From: Anoxybacteroides rupiense
Lineage (GTDB): Bacteria > Bacillota > Bacilli > Bacillales > Anoxybacillaceae
Assembly (NCBI RefSeq): GCF_014196195.1
Contig: NZ_JACIDF010000017.1
Span: 1 to 41,369, forward strand
DNA length: 41,369 nt
Reading direction: 5' to 3'
Shown: piece after piece, positions 1 through 7,864 of the stretch
Position numbering within the stretch: position 1 is the stretch's first letter
Layout of the letters: every line of letters starts with the position of its first letter
Translations under genes and position numbers: made by a program
Notes under the pieces: model-generated
Database searches by the model: none
Told to the model about the DNA's origin: nothing
Seen by the model: only the letters and a program-made list of their open reading frames with translations

Positions 1-92
1 GATGTAGTCGCCAACTATCATTTTAAAGGGAGATCTTCGTAAGTGCTTTTATTTTGCCTGAAAAGTCTCTTAACCCCAACATTTAGTATAGA

Positions 93-138
93 ACCAAAAA
101 AGAAAAGCCCCGCAGAGATTTCTCTCCGCAGAGCTTTT
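93..138 (-). terminator. Intrinsic terminator downstream of the truncated S-layer gene
   Basis: Read on the minus strand, a long hairpin (arms about 123-138 and 103-118, several G-U pairs, roughly GCTCTGCGGAGA against TCTCTGCGGGGC) is followed by TTTTCTTTTTT. It lies about 35 bases after the S-layer stop codon, so the 3' end of that gene seems intact although its 5' end is missing. Confidence 0.8.
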
Positions 139-173
139 CGACATATCACAAAGGGTGCCAAGCACCTGTCCCA

Positions 174-2870
174 TTATTGTAAAGTTACTTGTAGGTTAAC
201 GTCTGAACCAGTGCCTTTTTGTGCTAACACGATGTTAGCGCCTGTTCCTGAAACTTCATAAGCAGCATCTACATTTGCGTTCGCAACTAAAGCTGTGCGG
301 ATCTTAGAAGCAACAACAGCAGCAGTATCACCAGCTACAACGTTAACAGGCACGTCTTCAGATAAAGTTCCATCTGTTACTCTAACAGTAATAGTACCGC
401 TTGCAGTAGCACCTGCAGTTACAGTAGTTGTAGCCACTTCTTTAGTATCTGGAACTGCTGGGTTAGCATTTGGGTTTCCAGGGTCTCCTTTTTGTGTTTC
501 ATCTGTAGCCCCTAGAGTTACACCTGTACCTGTAATGTTAGAAGCGTTCGTTACTTTAACATTGATAGCCGCTGTTTTTCCATTAGCTGTGTACGCAACG
601 TAACGGAATGTCGCGTTTGCTTTTGTAATTGCTGTTCCTACTGTACCAGGTGTAAGAACAAGTTTGTTTCCTGTTACAACTACTGAATCGCCATTCGCAA
701 GTGTTAGACCATCCATGTTTGCAACTTTTTCATCTGTAGTTGCAGTGAAATCTAAACCAATACCACCGAATTGGTCAACAACATAAGCATATGCTGTTTT
801 GCCAGAACGTAAATCTGCTAAATCAGTAAATGTTAAATCCGTTACTGCTTTTGCAGTAGTATCAGTGATAGCTTTATCAAGAAGCTTAATTTCTGTAGGC
901 GTTAAATCTTCCTTAGAAACAACTACAGGTTGTGTAATTGTTTTTACGCCTTCTTTAGTGTTGATAACTACACTCAAGTTTACTGTAGTATCATCTGTTA
1001 CGTTATCAGAACCTGCTGTAGTATTACCACCAGCGATATACCATTTACCGTATACTTGACCAACTGTTGCAACACTTGGTTTGTCAACAGAAATCGATAA
1101 GATTTCGCTTTGTGGAATCACATAGCTGTTACCGCTAGCATCTTTTGCAGTAATTTTAATTTCTTTTGCATATCCTAAAGCGATCTCATTTGCGTCAATA
1201 TCAGTTTGAGAAGAACCACGGTTTACAGAATCTTTAAAGATTTTACCGATTTCCCCTACAGAGTACGTTAAACCAGTAGAACTATTTTCACCTACTGTGA
1301 AAGTTTTAGTAGCTTGGCTTACTACTTCGTTTGTAGTAGTATTTACAAGTTTAGCAGAAAGTGTGTAAGTACCTTTCTTACCAGCAGCAGCGTTAATAGT
1401 GATAGCATTTGTTGTATCTAATCTAGATTCTTCGACTACATCACCATTTGGTGTAACTGTTAATCCGTTATCATCGCCGCTTACTTTTGAAACCTCAAGT
1501 ACAATTTTGTGGTTAGTAACGTCACTTGTTGCATCGAAGTCCGCACCGTATTGGTCTTTGTATTTTAATTGAGTTGTTGTTTGTGCGCCTTGAATTAAGA
1601 AGGTTGCTAAATCCGTTGGGAATTCAATAGTAGACAATTTACGAGCAGCTTTTGCTTCTAATTCAAAGCTTACAGACTTACCAGTTGCGTTTACAGTAAG
1701 AGTAATAACTGTCTTACCTTCACCACGAACTGAATTTATATTAACAAGTTTACCTTTGTTATCACCAGTAGTTGCGATTTGTAAATCAGTTGATTGTAAA
1801 ACAGAGCTGTTTGAAGATGTAATAGTGATACCACCAGCGTTTGCTGCAATTTCGTCTAATGTTAGCTCTTTACCGAATTGATCTTTCACAACTAAAGGTA
1901 CTACAACCTTACCCTCAGCATCTCCAGCAGCAATTACATTTGTTGGAGCAGTAGCAGAGATTTCAGCCGCTTCAGATGGTTTCACTACGTCAAATGTATA
2001 TTGTACAGATTGACCAGTTGCTTTAATAACAACTGTTACTGTTACTTTCTTCGCTGTAGTTAAACCAGAAGTATTAAGACGTAAGTAAGGCTTGTTATCG
2101 ACGTCTACCCATGTTGCTTGTACAGCTGGATCAGAAACTACAATTTGAGTTGCAGCATTAATTGCGCTAGCTGTTGTAATATCGTTACCATACTGATCTT
2201 TTGCAGTTACAGCAACTTCAGCAGCGTTTGCTAAACCAATTTCAACACGAGTTTTGTTTGTAGGTAACTTTAAATCACCAAATGTAACTTCTTTAAGTGC
2301 TGCAGCATCTACTGCTTTTAAAGTAGCTGTTACTGTTTTACCAGAAGCTGCATCTACACCTGTAACAACGATAGTATCGCCAACTTTAATTTCCACATCT
2401 TTATTTACTGTTAAGACACCTTCATTATTGTCAGTAGCAGTACCTACAGAAGATGTCCAAGTAATGTTAGCAGCTAGAGCTTCTTTAGTGATGTCCGTAC
2501 CATATTGGTCTTTAACTACATAACCTACTGTACCTGTTTGTGGAGTTGTACCAGAAGCTAACACAAGATTAGTAGATTTTAATTCGATAGAAGCAACTTT
2601 TTGCGCTTCTACTGTAACAGTTCCAGAATTAGAACCTTCAACAAATTTTCCACCTGTAACTGTTACTGTATAGTCACCAGGAACAAGGTTAGTAGTAGAA
2701 GATAATTCAACAGATTTTTTATCTTCTCCTAATTTTGCACTTAATACAACAGAAGTTGTACCACGTTTAACAGTGAAAGTTAAACCATCTAAATTTTCTA
2801 ACTCTTTGTTTAAAGTAACTTTTAAAGTTTTAGCGTTAATCGCACTTACCAAACAACCCCTCTTTCCCAT
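174..2870 (-). pseudogene. 5'-truncated S-layer protein gene (C-terminal Ig-like domains only)
   Basis: Encodes about 890 residues of a surface-layer protein, the lattice-forming cell-surface protein. The translation is rich in Thr, Val, Ala and Asn and almost free of Cys. It repeats a DQ(Y/F)G motif at the edge of successive Ig-like domains (VVKDQYGTDIT, TAKDQYGNDIT, VVKDQFGKELT, KYKDQYGADFD, VVDQFGG) at roughly 105-residue spacing over the first 450 residues. The C-terminus and terminator look complete. The N-terminus is not that of a secreted protein: there is no signal peptide and no SLH repeat, and the first seven codons (MGKRGCL) read from unrelated DNA. S-layer homology starts near VSAINAKTLKVTL, placing the breakpoint near 2849. 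No convincing ribosome site precedes it (GGAGGG abuts the ATG), so it is probably silent. That it is a donor cassette for S-layer variation is my inference. Confidence 0.85.
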
Positions 2871-3088
2871 CCCTCCGGCGGTTTAAAGTCAAGTCATATC
2901 AAGGTTGTCCGGCAGGAGGTGAATGAGGATGTTGCTATTTTGCTCGTATCTTCTGGCGATCTTATCTTGATCGTAGGGCATCTGCTGAACAGATAGCTGC
3001 ATATGATGGAATACAACTGAATACACAGGGAGGAACGGAATATAGACCATTTTGCGTCAAAAGACGATGCGGCCGGAAGCGGCTGGTT
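2871..3088. other. Gap between S-layer breakpoint and HTH/RHH gene
   Basis: About 220 bases with no gene I recognise. On the plus strand AGGAGGTGAATGAGG precedes very short frames (13-26 codons, one hydrophobic: VNEDVAILLVSSGDLILIVG). A frame without a start codon runs to about 3133. This could be the edge of a rearrangement or the remains of a mobile element. Confidence 0.35.
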
Positions 3089-3622
3089 TTATACGTTGGT
3101 GTGAAATTGGCTGATAAAGTAGTCCAATGCTAAGCACATGACTTGGGTTTGGGTCAGGTTGGTTTGTTCTCTGAACGTTTGGAGCTTCTCGTATAATTCA
3201 ATCGGCAGCCTCACGGAAGTGGTATAGGAAGCCTTTTTTGTATAGGCAAATTCCTGCGCTTTTTGCCAAAGGTTGTACGATGGCTGGGTATTCGGACGCT
3301 GGAACGGTTCTTGATTCTCAATGAAATCAAGGAGCTTGTTGGATTGCTGGAGAAGGCGAATGACTTCAGCGTTTTCCAGTAAATCCAGCGGGTTGAATGC
3401 TTCCGGGCCGGAAGTGTCCATCGCTTGCTCTGTTTTGGGAGAAGGGCGATGGTCGGGAATATAGTTATGCAGATGAGCATCCCAGCGATAGTTCATTTTG
3501 GTCATAAACCGCGACAGGCTTCGCGGGTTGGAGTAGCCGACTTCCATCGCGATTTCTTTGGCTTCTTTTTTCTCTGCATACATGGCGATGATTTTTTTGA
3601 TTTTCTCTTCTTTTTTTGTCAT
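3089..3622 (-). CDS. Small DNA-binding protein with N-terminal HTH and C-terminal ribbon-helix-helix, paired with a tyrosine recombinase
   Basis: A 177-residue protein if it starts at the ATG at 3622, which has GGAGG nine bases upstream; an ATG three codons earlier lies almost on top of that ribosome site. Residues ~1-45 form a charged helical segment ending in a putative helix-turn-helix (AKEIAMEVGYSNPRSLSRFM). Residues ~70-130 look like a linker. Residues ~135-175 (TTSVRLPIELYEKLQTF, then QTQVMCLALDYF) fit a MetJ/Arc-type ribbon-helix-helix. The gene follows the recombinase stop codon within 16 bases on the same strand, so the two are almost certainly co-transcribed. An accessory DNA-binding or directionality factor, or a regulator of the recombinase, would fit; this is inference. 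I do not recognise a named family. Confidence 0.7.
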   Translation of the reverse strand: MTKKEEKIKKIIAMYAEKKEAKEIAMEVGYSNPRSLSRFMTKMNYRWDAHLHNYIPDHRPSPKTEQAMDTSGPEAFNPLDLLENAEVIRLLQQSNKLLDFIENQEPFQRPNTQPSYNLWQKAQEFAYTKKASYTTSVRLPIELYEKLQTFREQTNLTQTQVMCLALDYFISQFHTNV

Positions 3623-3637
3623 CTTCCTCATCCTCCA

Positions 3638-4492
3638 TTACAATTTTTCCACCGCCTCTTGCAGCTCTTCGCTCAACAGATGCAAATAGATTTCTGTCGT
3701 TCGCAAGGAGCTGTGGCCAAGCAATTGCTGGATTTTATATAAATCAATTCCCTTGCGAAGCAGATTTGTCGCAAAGCTATGCCGGAACGTATGGCAGGTC
3801 ACCTGCTTATCCCAGCCGATCTCGGCGACGAGTTCATGGATTAAATACCGCGCATAAGAGGAGGAGAGCCTGCCTGTTTTTTTGGTGCTAAATAGAAAGG
3901 GGCTATCGCTTCCTCTGAGATGGCGAATATAAAACGATAGCTCTTTTTTTAGTTTCGGATGCAACGGGCACATTCGCTCCCTTCGGCCTTTACCAAATAG
4001 TGTGATTTGATTTTTTTCAAAATGGATGTCAGATAGCTGCAGGCGGCATAACTCGCTAATGCGGGCTCCCGTATAATACAAGGTGTAAATTAATGTTTTC
4101 GTCAGGCCATGAGCGTGCTGGAATAATTCTTCGATTTCCGTCTCCGTTAATGGCTGTCTTTCTTGGCGAATGGATGGGAATGGCGCGACTTTTTCACATG
4201 GATTCGCCGTGATGTTTCCTTCGCGTATTAAGTATTTCATAAATGAGCTGAGAGAATATAAATGGCGCTTTCGACTGGCGTCGGCAAAATTTCGTTGTTC
4301 TTTTAAATAGTACAAATAACGTTCAATCATTTTATGATCGATGGGCTCAATCGTGGGAATGCAATCATATTCGTCAGCCATCCAATCGTTAAAGCTGCAT
4401 AGATCTTTTTCATATCCCTTGATCGTTTCCTGACTTCTATTGAGCATGGGGAGATAATGATGAATAAATTCGTGAATATGCTTTAATAACAA
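3638..4492 (-). CDS. Tyrosine recombinase (XerC/XerD-like integrase)
   Basis: A site-specific DNA recombinase with all expected catalytic residues: Arg in YTGARISEL, Lys in FGKGRRERM, the HxxR box HTFRHSFATNLL, His in LGHSS, and the nucleophile Tyr in TTEIYLHL. The N-terminal SAM-like core-binding domain (HEFIHHYLPML...TIKGYEKDLCSF) is complete. I prefer the TTG at 4492: GGAGGAG lies five bases before it and it gives 284 residues, close to XerC/D size. An open frame continues upstream to an ATG at 4624, which would add 44 residues without a good ribosome site. It lies upstream of the HTH/RHH gene and the truncated S-layer gene, all on the minus strand. S-layer switching is a candidate role; ordinary integrase of a lost element is the alternative. 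Confidence 0.85.
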   Translation of the reverse strand: MLLKHIHEFIHHYLPMLNRSQETIKGYEKDLCSFNDWMADEYDCIPTIEPIDHKMIERYLYYLKEQRNFADASRKRHLYSLSSFMKYLIREGNITANPCEKVAPFPSIRQERQPLTETEIEELFQHAHGLTKTLIYTLYYTGARISELCRLQLSDIHFEKNQITLFGKGRRERMCPLHPKLKKELSFYIRHLRGSDSPFLFSTKKTGRLSSSYARYLIHELVAEIGWDKQVTCHTFRHSFATNLLRKGIDLYKIQQLLGHSSLRTTEIYLHLLSEELQEAVEKL

Positions 4493-5167
4493 ATGGTCTC
4501 CTCCTCTATGCTGACAATCTTGACTGTTCCACCTTTGCATGTGCGCCATGGATTCCTTCGCGTGTTGGAAAATGATAAGTGGAAAAGGGGCCGTGATGCT
4601 TCTTTCTTCTCTGGACTCTGTCAATGGCTCGCTTCATAAACGTTGCCATTGTTTTCTTTTGGGACCATCGTCTTTCTCCTAGGTGCTAGCTAGAGCTGTG
4701 TGCGCCTTCATGATGAGGAAGCGAGCTTTGTTGGCTATGGGATTTCTCTTGGGTTATGCATAAAATTATGAAGGATCGTGACGCTTTCGGTTTTGCGCGA
4801 CAATAAAAAAGCGGGTTTAGTTTCTTAAAGGATGGTGAGTGAGACGCGGTGTTTCACGTAAAGATGATGCCTCTCTTGCGTCCAAGAGTGATTGAAGTGC
4901 TAAGCTCTCATGCCGCTTTTTCAGTGTTGACCCAATGGCTCTTGTCCTGATTATGGCTATTCACAGGCTAAGAGTGTAGAGTTATTATAACAAATTTTTA
5001 ATGCTGATGCTTGATAGAGGCATCTCAAAGGCGCAAATGTTGTTCCTTTGTTTCGTTTGACCTATATAGAAAATTGCGAGGGACAGAGGATCTGAAGATG
5101 GTTTCTCTGTCTTTTTATATTGGAATATGAGTCTGGCATTTCGTGGAATTTGTCGAAGAATAAGTAA
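4493..5167. other. Long non-coding gap upstream of the recombinase
   Basis: About 670 bases between the divergent recombinase and the small membrane-protein operon. I see no ORF with a good start, no RNA gene and no clear repeat. It must hold the recombinase promoter and perhaps its crossover site. The interval 4980-5130 is AT-rich. Confidence 0.4.
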
Positions 5168-5196
5168 TTGTCTGTGAATAAAGAAAGGGATACAAT
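5168..5196 (+). promoter_or_regulatory. Sigma-A promoter for two small membrane-protein genes
   Basis: TTGTCT, a 17-base spacer, and TACAAT: ten of twelve consensus positions. Transcription should begin near 5203, about 30 bases before the first small ORF. Confidence 0.75.
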
Positions 5197-5232
5197 AGAC
5201 ATACAGAACTAATGTTTGGTTTTAGAGGAATA

Positions 5233-5364
5233 ATGAATGGGCATTTCAAATTTTATTGGGGAACAGCGGTTGTTTGTATAGGGTTATTAACACAACACTC
5301 AATCAGTAATGATTGGCAGGATCGAAAGGAACTATTAGATCATTTGAGCTATCTGTCTATATGA
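5233..5364 (+). CDS. Hypothetical 43-residue membrane peptide
   Basis: ATG at 5233 is preceded by AGAGGA and lies 30 bases downstream of the predicted start site of a strong promoter. The product has a short N-terminus, a hydrophobic stretch (FYWGTAVVCIGLLTQ) and a polar tail (SNDWQDRKELLDHLSYL). I do not recognise it. It is followed within 35 bases by another small membrane-protein gene, so the two probably share a transcript. A small toxin, immunity peptide or membrane regulator are all possible; nothing in the sequence decides between them. Confidence 0.5.
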   Translation: MNGHFKFYWGTAVVCIGLLTQHSISNDWQDRKELLDHLSYLSI

Positions 5365-5396
5365 AAATAAAGAAAGGAATAGGGGGATTATGAAGG

Positions 5397-5702
5397 ATGG
5401 AGAGTATAGACAGAGTGTCGCGGTTGGGGGCGACACTCACTTTATTTGGAAGTGTAGTCTGGATTACATTAAAAACCTCTTTTACGATATGGTTTCAAAC
5501 CTTTACTAGTTTTGTCTATTTGAAGATTATTTTCGGAATCGAACATTGGCTTACTTTGATTTTATTGGTAAGTGCTGTGATTCTTTCTTTTAGGGTTATA
5601 AGTTACGTTTGGCTGGAATTAATAACTTTTAAAGTTTTTAATGATCCGGAGGATGGAAAAGAAGCTATAAAACGTGCTAATAAAGCTTTTGATGCTATCT
5701 AG
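5397..5702 (+). CDS. Hypothetical small membrane protein (101 aa)
   Basis: The start at 5397 is preceded by AGGGGG ten bases upstream. The product has two probable membrane segments (about residues 12-38 and 45-72, e.g. WLTLILLVSAVILSF) and a charged C-terminal tail (NDPEDGKEAIKRANKAF). It is likely co-transcribed with the preceding 43-residue peptide from the promoter at 5168. No family is recognised. The pair sits between two recombinase-associated S-layer remnants, so it may be cargo of a former mobile region. Confidence 0.6.
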   Translation: MESIDRVSRLGATLTLFGSVVWITLKTSFTIWFQTFTSFVYLKIIFGIEHWLTLILLVSAVILSFRVISYVWLELITFKVFNDPEDGKEAIKRANKAFDAI

Positions 5703-5743
5703 TGTTCTCTGGTGGAATCGCTAAGAATAACGATCATTTTAAA

Positions 5744-5804
5744 AATGATATCAAATCGTATATCTTGCTTGACATGCATTTAGCACGATTATATAATGAT
5801 ATCA
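5744..5804 (+). promoter_or_regulatory. Sigma-A promoter flanked by two AATGATATCA boxes
   Basis: TTGACA (5769-5774), a 17-base spacer and TATAAT (5792-5797) give a perfect consensus promoter. The palindrome TGATATCA inside an identical 10-mer AATGATATCA occurs at 5744-5753 and 5795-5804, 51 bases apart (about five helical turns), the second overlapping the -10 box. This is what an autoregulatory operator of the ribbon-helix-helix protein encoded just downstream would look like. Confidence 0.75.
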
Positions 5805-5832
5805 TCAACGAATCATACTAAAGGTGGCAGTA

Positions 5833-6474
5833 ATGAAAGAATATAGTGGTCGAATCTTACTAAGAATGTCTCCCCAATTACATCAAGAAGTGGCACAATT
5901 AGCTTCGTCCTATAGTCAGTCGCTGAATGAATTTCTTATTCAAACTATTGAGGAAAGGGTTGAGAAAGAAATGAAAACGAATGTGTCTTTTTCGCGTGTG
6001 AACATTAATGAGTTGAAGGTGAAAGAAGTGAGGGAGGCGGTCATCGTCACGCAACACCCATGGTTTATGGAGTTGCTTCATAAGCACAACGTTTACTTCT
6101 TTAATCCTTCCCTTGGAAGAGTGACGCCGATGCAGTATTTGCTTTTTTATGAAACGACGAAGCAAGAAAGTGACGGAACAAAAAACGAGCATCCGCGTCA
6201 TATCGCTTATTATGGAAAAGTAAAGGAAATCATTTATGACATTCAGCCAGGCGACTACATGCATATTCCTGAACTACAACCTTTAATGAACGATCCGAAG
6301 TTTTGGGATGAAATTCGCACGTGGGAAACGACGAATGTGGTTCTTTTACGTGAAGTGGGAACATTCGCGAATCCTCTTCCGCTGAAAAATGGCTTAGAAG
6401 CGAGATACTTAGTGAACAAAACAACAACGTTGCCTTTGTTAAGAAATGCAACGTATATTGACGAACTATATTAA
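5833..6474 (+). CDS. Ribbon-helix-helix DNA-binding protein of unknown role
   Basis: 213 residues from the ATG at 5833, with AAGGTGG five bases upstream; a GTG three codons earlier overlaps that ribosome site. Residues ~1-50 (GRILLRMSPQLHQEVAQLAS, then SLNEFLIQTIEERV) match the HicB/Arc-type ribbon-helix-helix fold. The remaining 160 residues are a soluble domain I do not recognise, with aromatic-rich strands (HPWFMELLHKHNVYFFNP, YYGKVKEIIYDIQPGDY). It has a perfect sigma-A promoter bracketed by repeated TGATATCA boxes, suggesting autorepression. In the same frame, directly after its stop codon, the DNA turns into the tail of an S-layer gene, so its own 3' flank is a junction. Confidence 0.7.
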   Translation: MKEYSGRILLRMSPQLHQEVAQLASSYSQSLNEFLIQTIEERVEKEMKTNVSFSRVNINELKVKEVREAVIVTQHPWFMELLHKHNVYFFNPSLGRVTPMQYLLFYETTKQESDGTKNEHPRHIAYYGKVKEIIYDIQPGDYMHIPELQPLMNDPKFWDEIRTWETTNVVLLREVGTFANPLPLKNGLEARYLVNKTTTLPLLRNATYIDELY

Positions 6475-6498
6475 GTCTCATCTTTCTCAATCCCCTGC

Positions 6499-6624
6499 AT
6501 TATGATTGTAAATGGTACAAATGAAGTTGGTATTACTGGCGCAGAAGCTGGGGATACTTTCACAGTAACTTACTTGTTAGATGGTAAAACAGCAATGGTT
6601 AAGTTGACTATTACTGCTGAATAA
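6499..6624 (+). pseudogene. C-terminal stub of a second S-layer protein gene
   Basis: After the preceding stop codon an open frame without a start reads through IVNGTNEVGITGAEAGDTF and TVTYLLDGKTAMVKL and ends TITAE-stop at 6622-6624. Composition and beta-rich pattern match the last Ig-like strand of an S-layer protein. It is followed by a perfect terminator. Only about 42 codons remain, so this is the 3' end of an S-layer gene whose body is elsewhere or lost. It lies on the opposite strand from the larger S-layer fragment at 174-2870. Assignment is by composition and context, without a database match. Confidence 0.65.
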
Positions 6625-6686
6625 TTTAAAAACCGTTGCTTTGTTTTGGGCTGCGTGTCTGTCACGCTCCGAAGTTTGTCGAACAT

Positions 6687-6724
6687 AGAAACAGAGAGTC
6701 TGATGACTCTCTGTTTCTTTTTCT
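6687..6724 (+). terminator. Terminator after the S-layer stub
   Basis: Perfect 13-base arms (AGAAACAGAGAGT and ACTCTCTGTTTCT) around a 6-base loop, followed by TTTTTTC. With the preceding CTGTCAC...TTTGTCGAAC it forms a module that recurs on the minus strand at 13377-13442. Confidence 0.85.
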
Positions 6725-6758
6725 CCATAGTGGGATAGGAGGTACCCGTTACACTTAG

Positions 6759-7010
6759 GAATCTCAACGTTTATTCGCATTGGAAAGATCCATGTTTCTA
6801 ACAGAGCGGGCCATTCACAAAATGCTAACGAAATACGCGGATTTAGCCAATATGGAGAACATTCCCCCGCACCGCTTCCGTCATAGTTTTTGCAAAAACC
6901 TAGCCAATGCCGGAACGCCCATTGAAATTATTAGACGGCTTGCTCGGTATGAAAGCATTCAAACAACAGCTATTTATGAGGAACAGGTGCAAGCATCAAG
7001 GAAAATGTAA
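6759..7010 (+). pseudogene. C-terminal fragment of a tyrosine recombinase
   Basis: About 83 codons matching the end of a phage-integrase-type recombinase: HRFRHSFCKNLANAG (HxxR box), IEIIRRLARYESIQTT and the Tyr in TTAIYEEQ. The usual LGH before the tyrosine reads LARYES, so the second conserved His is lost. The upstream frame closes at a stop at 6756, and the catalytic Arg and Lys domains are absent. A TTG at 6780 would be the only start. It lies directly after the S-layer stub, repeating the S-layer/recombinase pairing seen at 174-4492. Confidence 0.8.
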
Positions 7011-7030
7011 TTATAAATTATTGCTTTTCA

Positions 7031-7058
7031 GTAGCATAAATGCTACCATGTGTATAAT
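7031..7058 (+). promoter_or_regulatory. Probable HigBA operator and -10 box
   Basis: A perfect inverted repeat GTAGCAT-AA-ATGCTAC (7031-7046) lies just upstream of TATAAT (7053-7058), about 20 bases before the toxin start. Position and symmetry fit an autoregulatory operator for the downstream antitoxin. No good -35 box is visible. Confidence 0.65.
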
Positions 7059-7077
7059 AATTAGTAAAGGGTAGAGG

Positions 7078-7518
7078 ATGTTGTTTGAGGTAATATACAC
7101 AGGAAATGTAAAGGAATTTGAAGATTATCTATTGAGTAAAGCCGAGCAAGAACTTAGACAAAAAGGTCGTCCGGGTATATGGTGCCATGTTGCTGATGTA
7201 TATGCAAGGCAACTTACGATTATTCAACATAATCCATATCCTTCTGATCCGGAGGACAACAGCTTTCCGGACGATATAACCCCTCCGTCATTGAAACATC
7301 TTAGCATGAATACTCGTTATGATAATTTTTACAGATGGGGTATAAGGGGTGGAAGAACTGGAAATCACAGAATTATATTTGCGATCCACAATTTTTCAAA
7401 AGTCATACTGCTTCATTATTTTGACAAGCAGTATAACGGAGCGACAAGACGAGAGGATATTGTGCCTGCTGAATCAGCATATGAAAGTTATTGCGCTGTT
7501 GATCCTTGCCTTTATTAA
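7078..7518 (+). CDS. higB: HigB/RelE-family toxin (probable mRNA interferase)
   Basis: 146 residues; ATG at 7078 has AAAGGG seven bases upstream. The C-terminal part (GGRTGNHRIIFAIHNFSKVILLHYFDKQ) has the strand-rich pattern and basic residues of RelE/HigB (Gp49-like) toxins, with an N-terminal extension of about 60 residues. The XRE-type antitoxin gene follows after 19 bases, and the toxin-first order is typical of HigBA. The family cleaves mRNA on the ribosome when free of antitoxin. Placement in the superfamily rests on the C-terminal motif and gene order, so the exact subfamily is uncertain. Confidence 0.7.
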   Translation: MLFEVIYTGNVKEFEDYLLSKAEQELRQKGRPGIWCHVADVYARQLTIIQHNPYPSDPEDNSFPDDITPPSLKHLSMNTRYDNFYRWGIRGGRTGNHRIIFAIHNFSKVILLHYFDKQYNGATRREDIVPAESAYESYCAVDPCLY

Positions 7519-7537
7519 TCAACTGGGGGGAAAAAGA

Positions 7538-7831
7538 ATGAGTGATTTTTTTAAGAAATATGCAGCCATTCGAGGCGAGCAGCATGTTCAAAAACTTCAA
7601 TTAGAAGGAACGATAGCTGCACAGATTAAAACAAGACGTAAGCAGCTGAATATGTCTCAACAGGAACTTGCAGACCGTATTGGAGTTCCAAAATCCACGA
7701 TTGGGAGAATTGAAGCGGGACTTACAAGTCCTAGGATAGAGACGCTTTTTAAAATTTCGCAGGCATTGAATACTCCTTTCATCATTGATGGTACAAGTAG
7801 ACAGGATCATAACCTGCATGTTCAAGTTTAG
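7538..7831 (+). CDS. higA: XRE-family antitoxin (HigA-like)
   Basis: 97 residues; ATG at 7538 is preceded by GGGGGG. Residues ~30-85 are a canonical XRE helix-turn-helix (KTRRKQLNMSQQELADRIG, VPKSTIGRIEAG, SPRIETLFKISQALN). It lies 19 bases after the toxin gene and is surely co-transcribed. By family precedent it neutralises the toxin and represses the pair, probably at the palindrome at 7031-7046. Confidence 0.82.
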   Translation: MSDFFKKYAAIRGEQHVQKLQLEGTIAAQIKTRRKQLNMSQQELADRIGVPKSTIGRIEAGLTSPRIETLFKISQALNTPFIIDGTSRQDHNLHVQV

Positions 7832-7864
7832 CGCATTGGTTGCGGGCCTGTCATCATCCGAAAT

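Noticed and set aside
295-2523. Plus-strand open frames inside the S-layer fragment
   Set aside because: They are antisense shadows of a low-complexity Thr/Val/Ala-rich gene and have no ribosome sites.
174-2870. Reading the S-layer fragment as an intact 898-residue protein
   Set aside because: No signal peptide, no SLH or other wall anchor, and its first codons are unrelated to the family.
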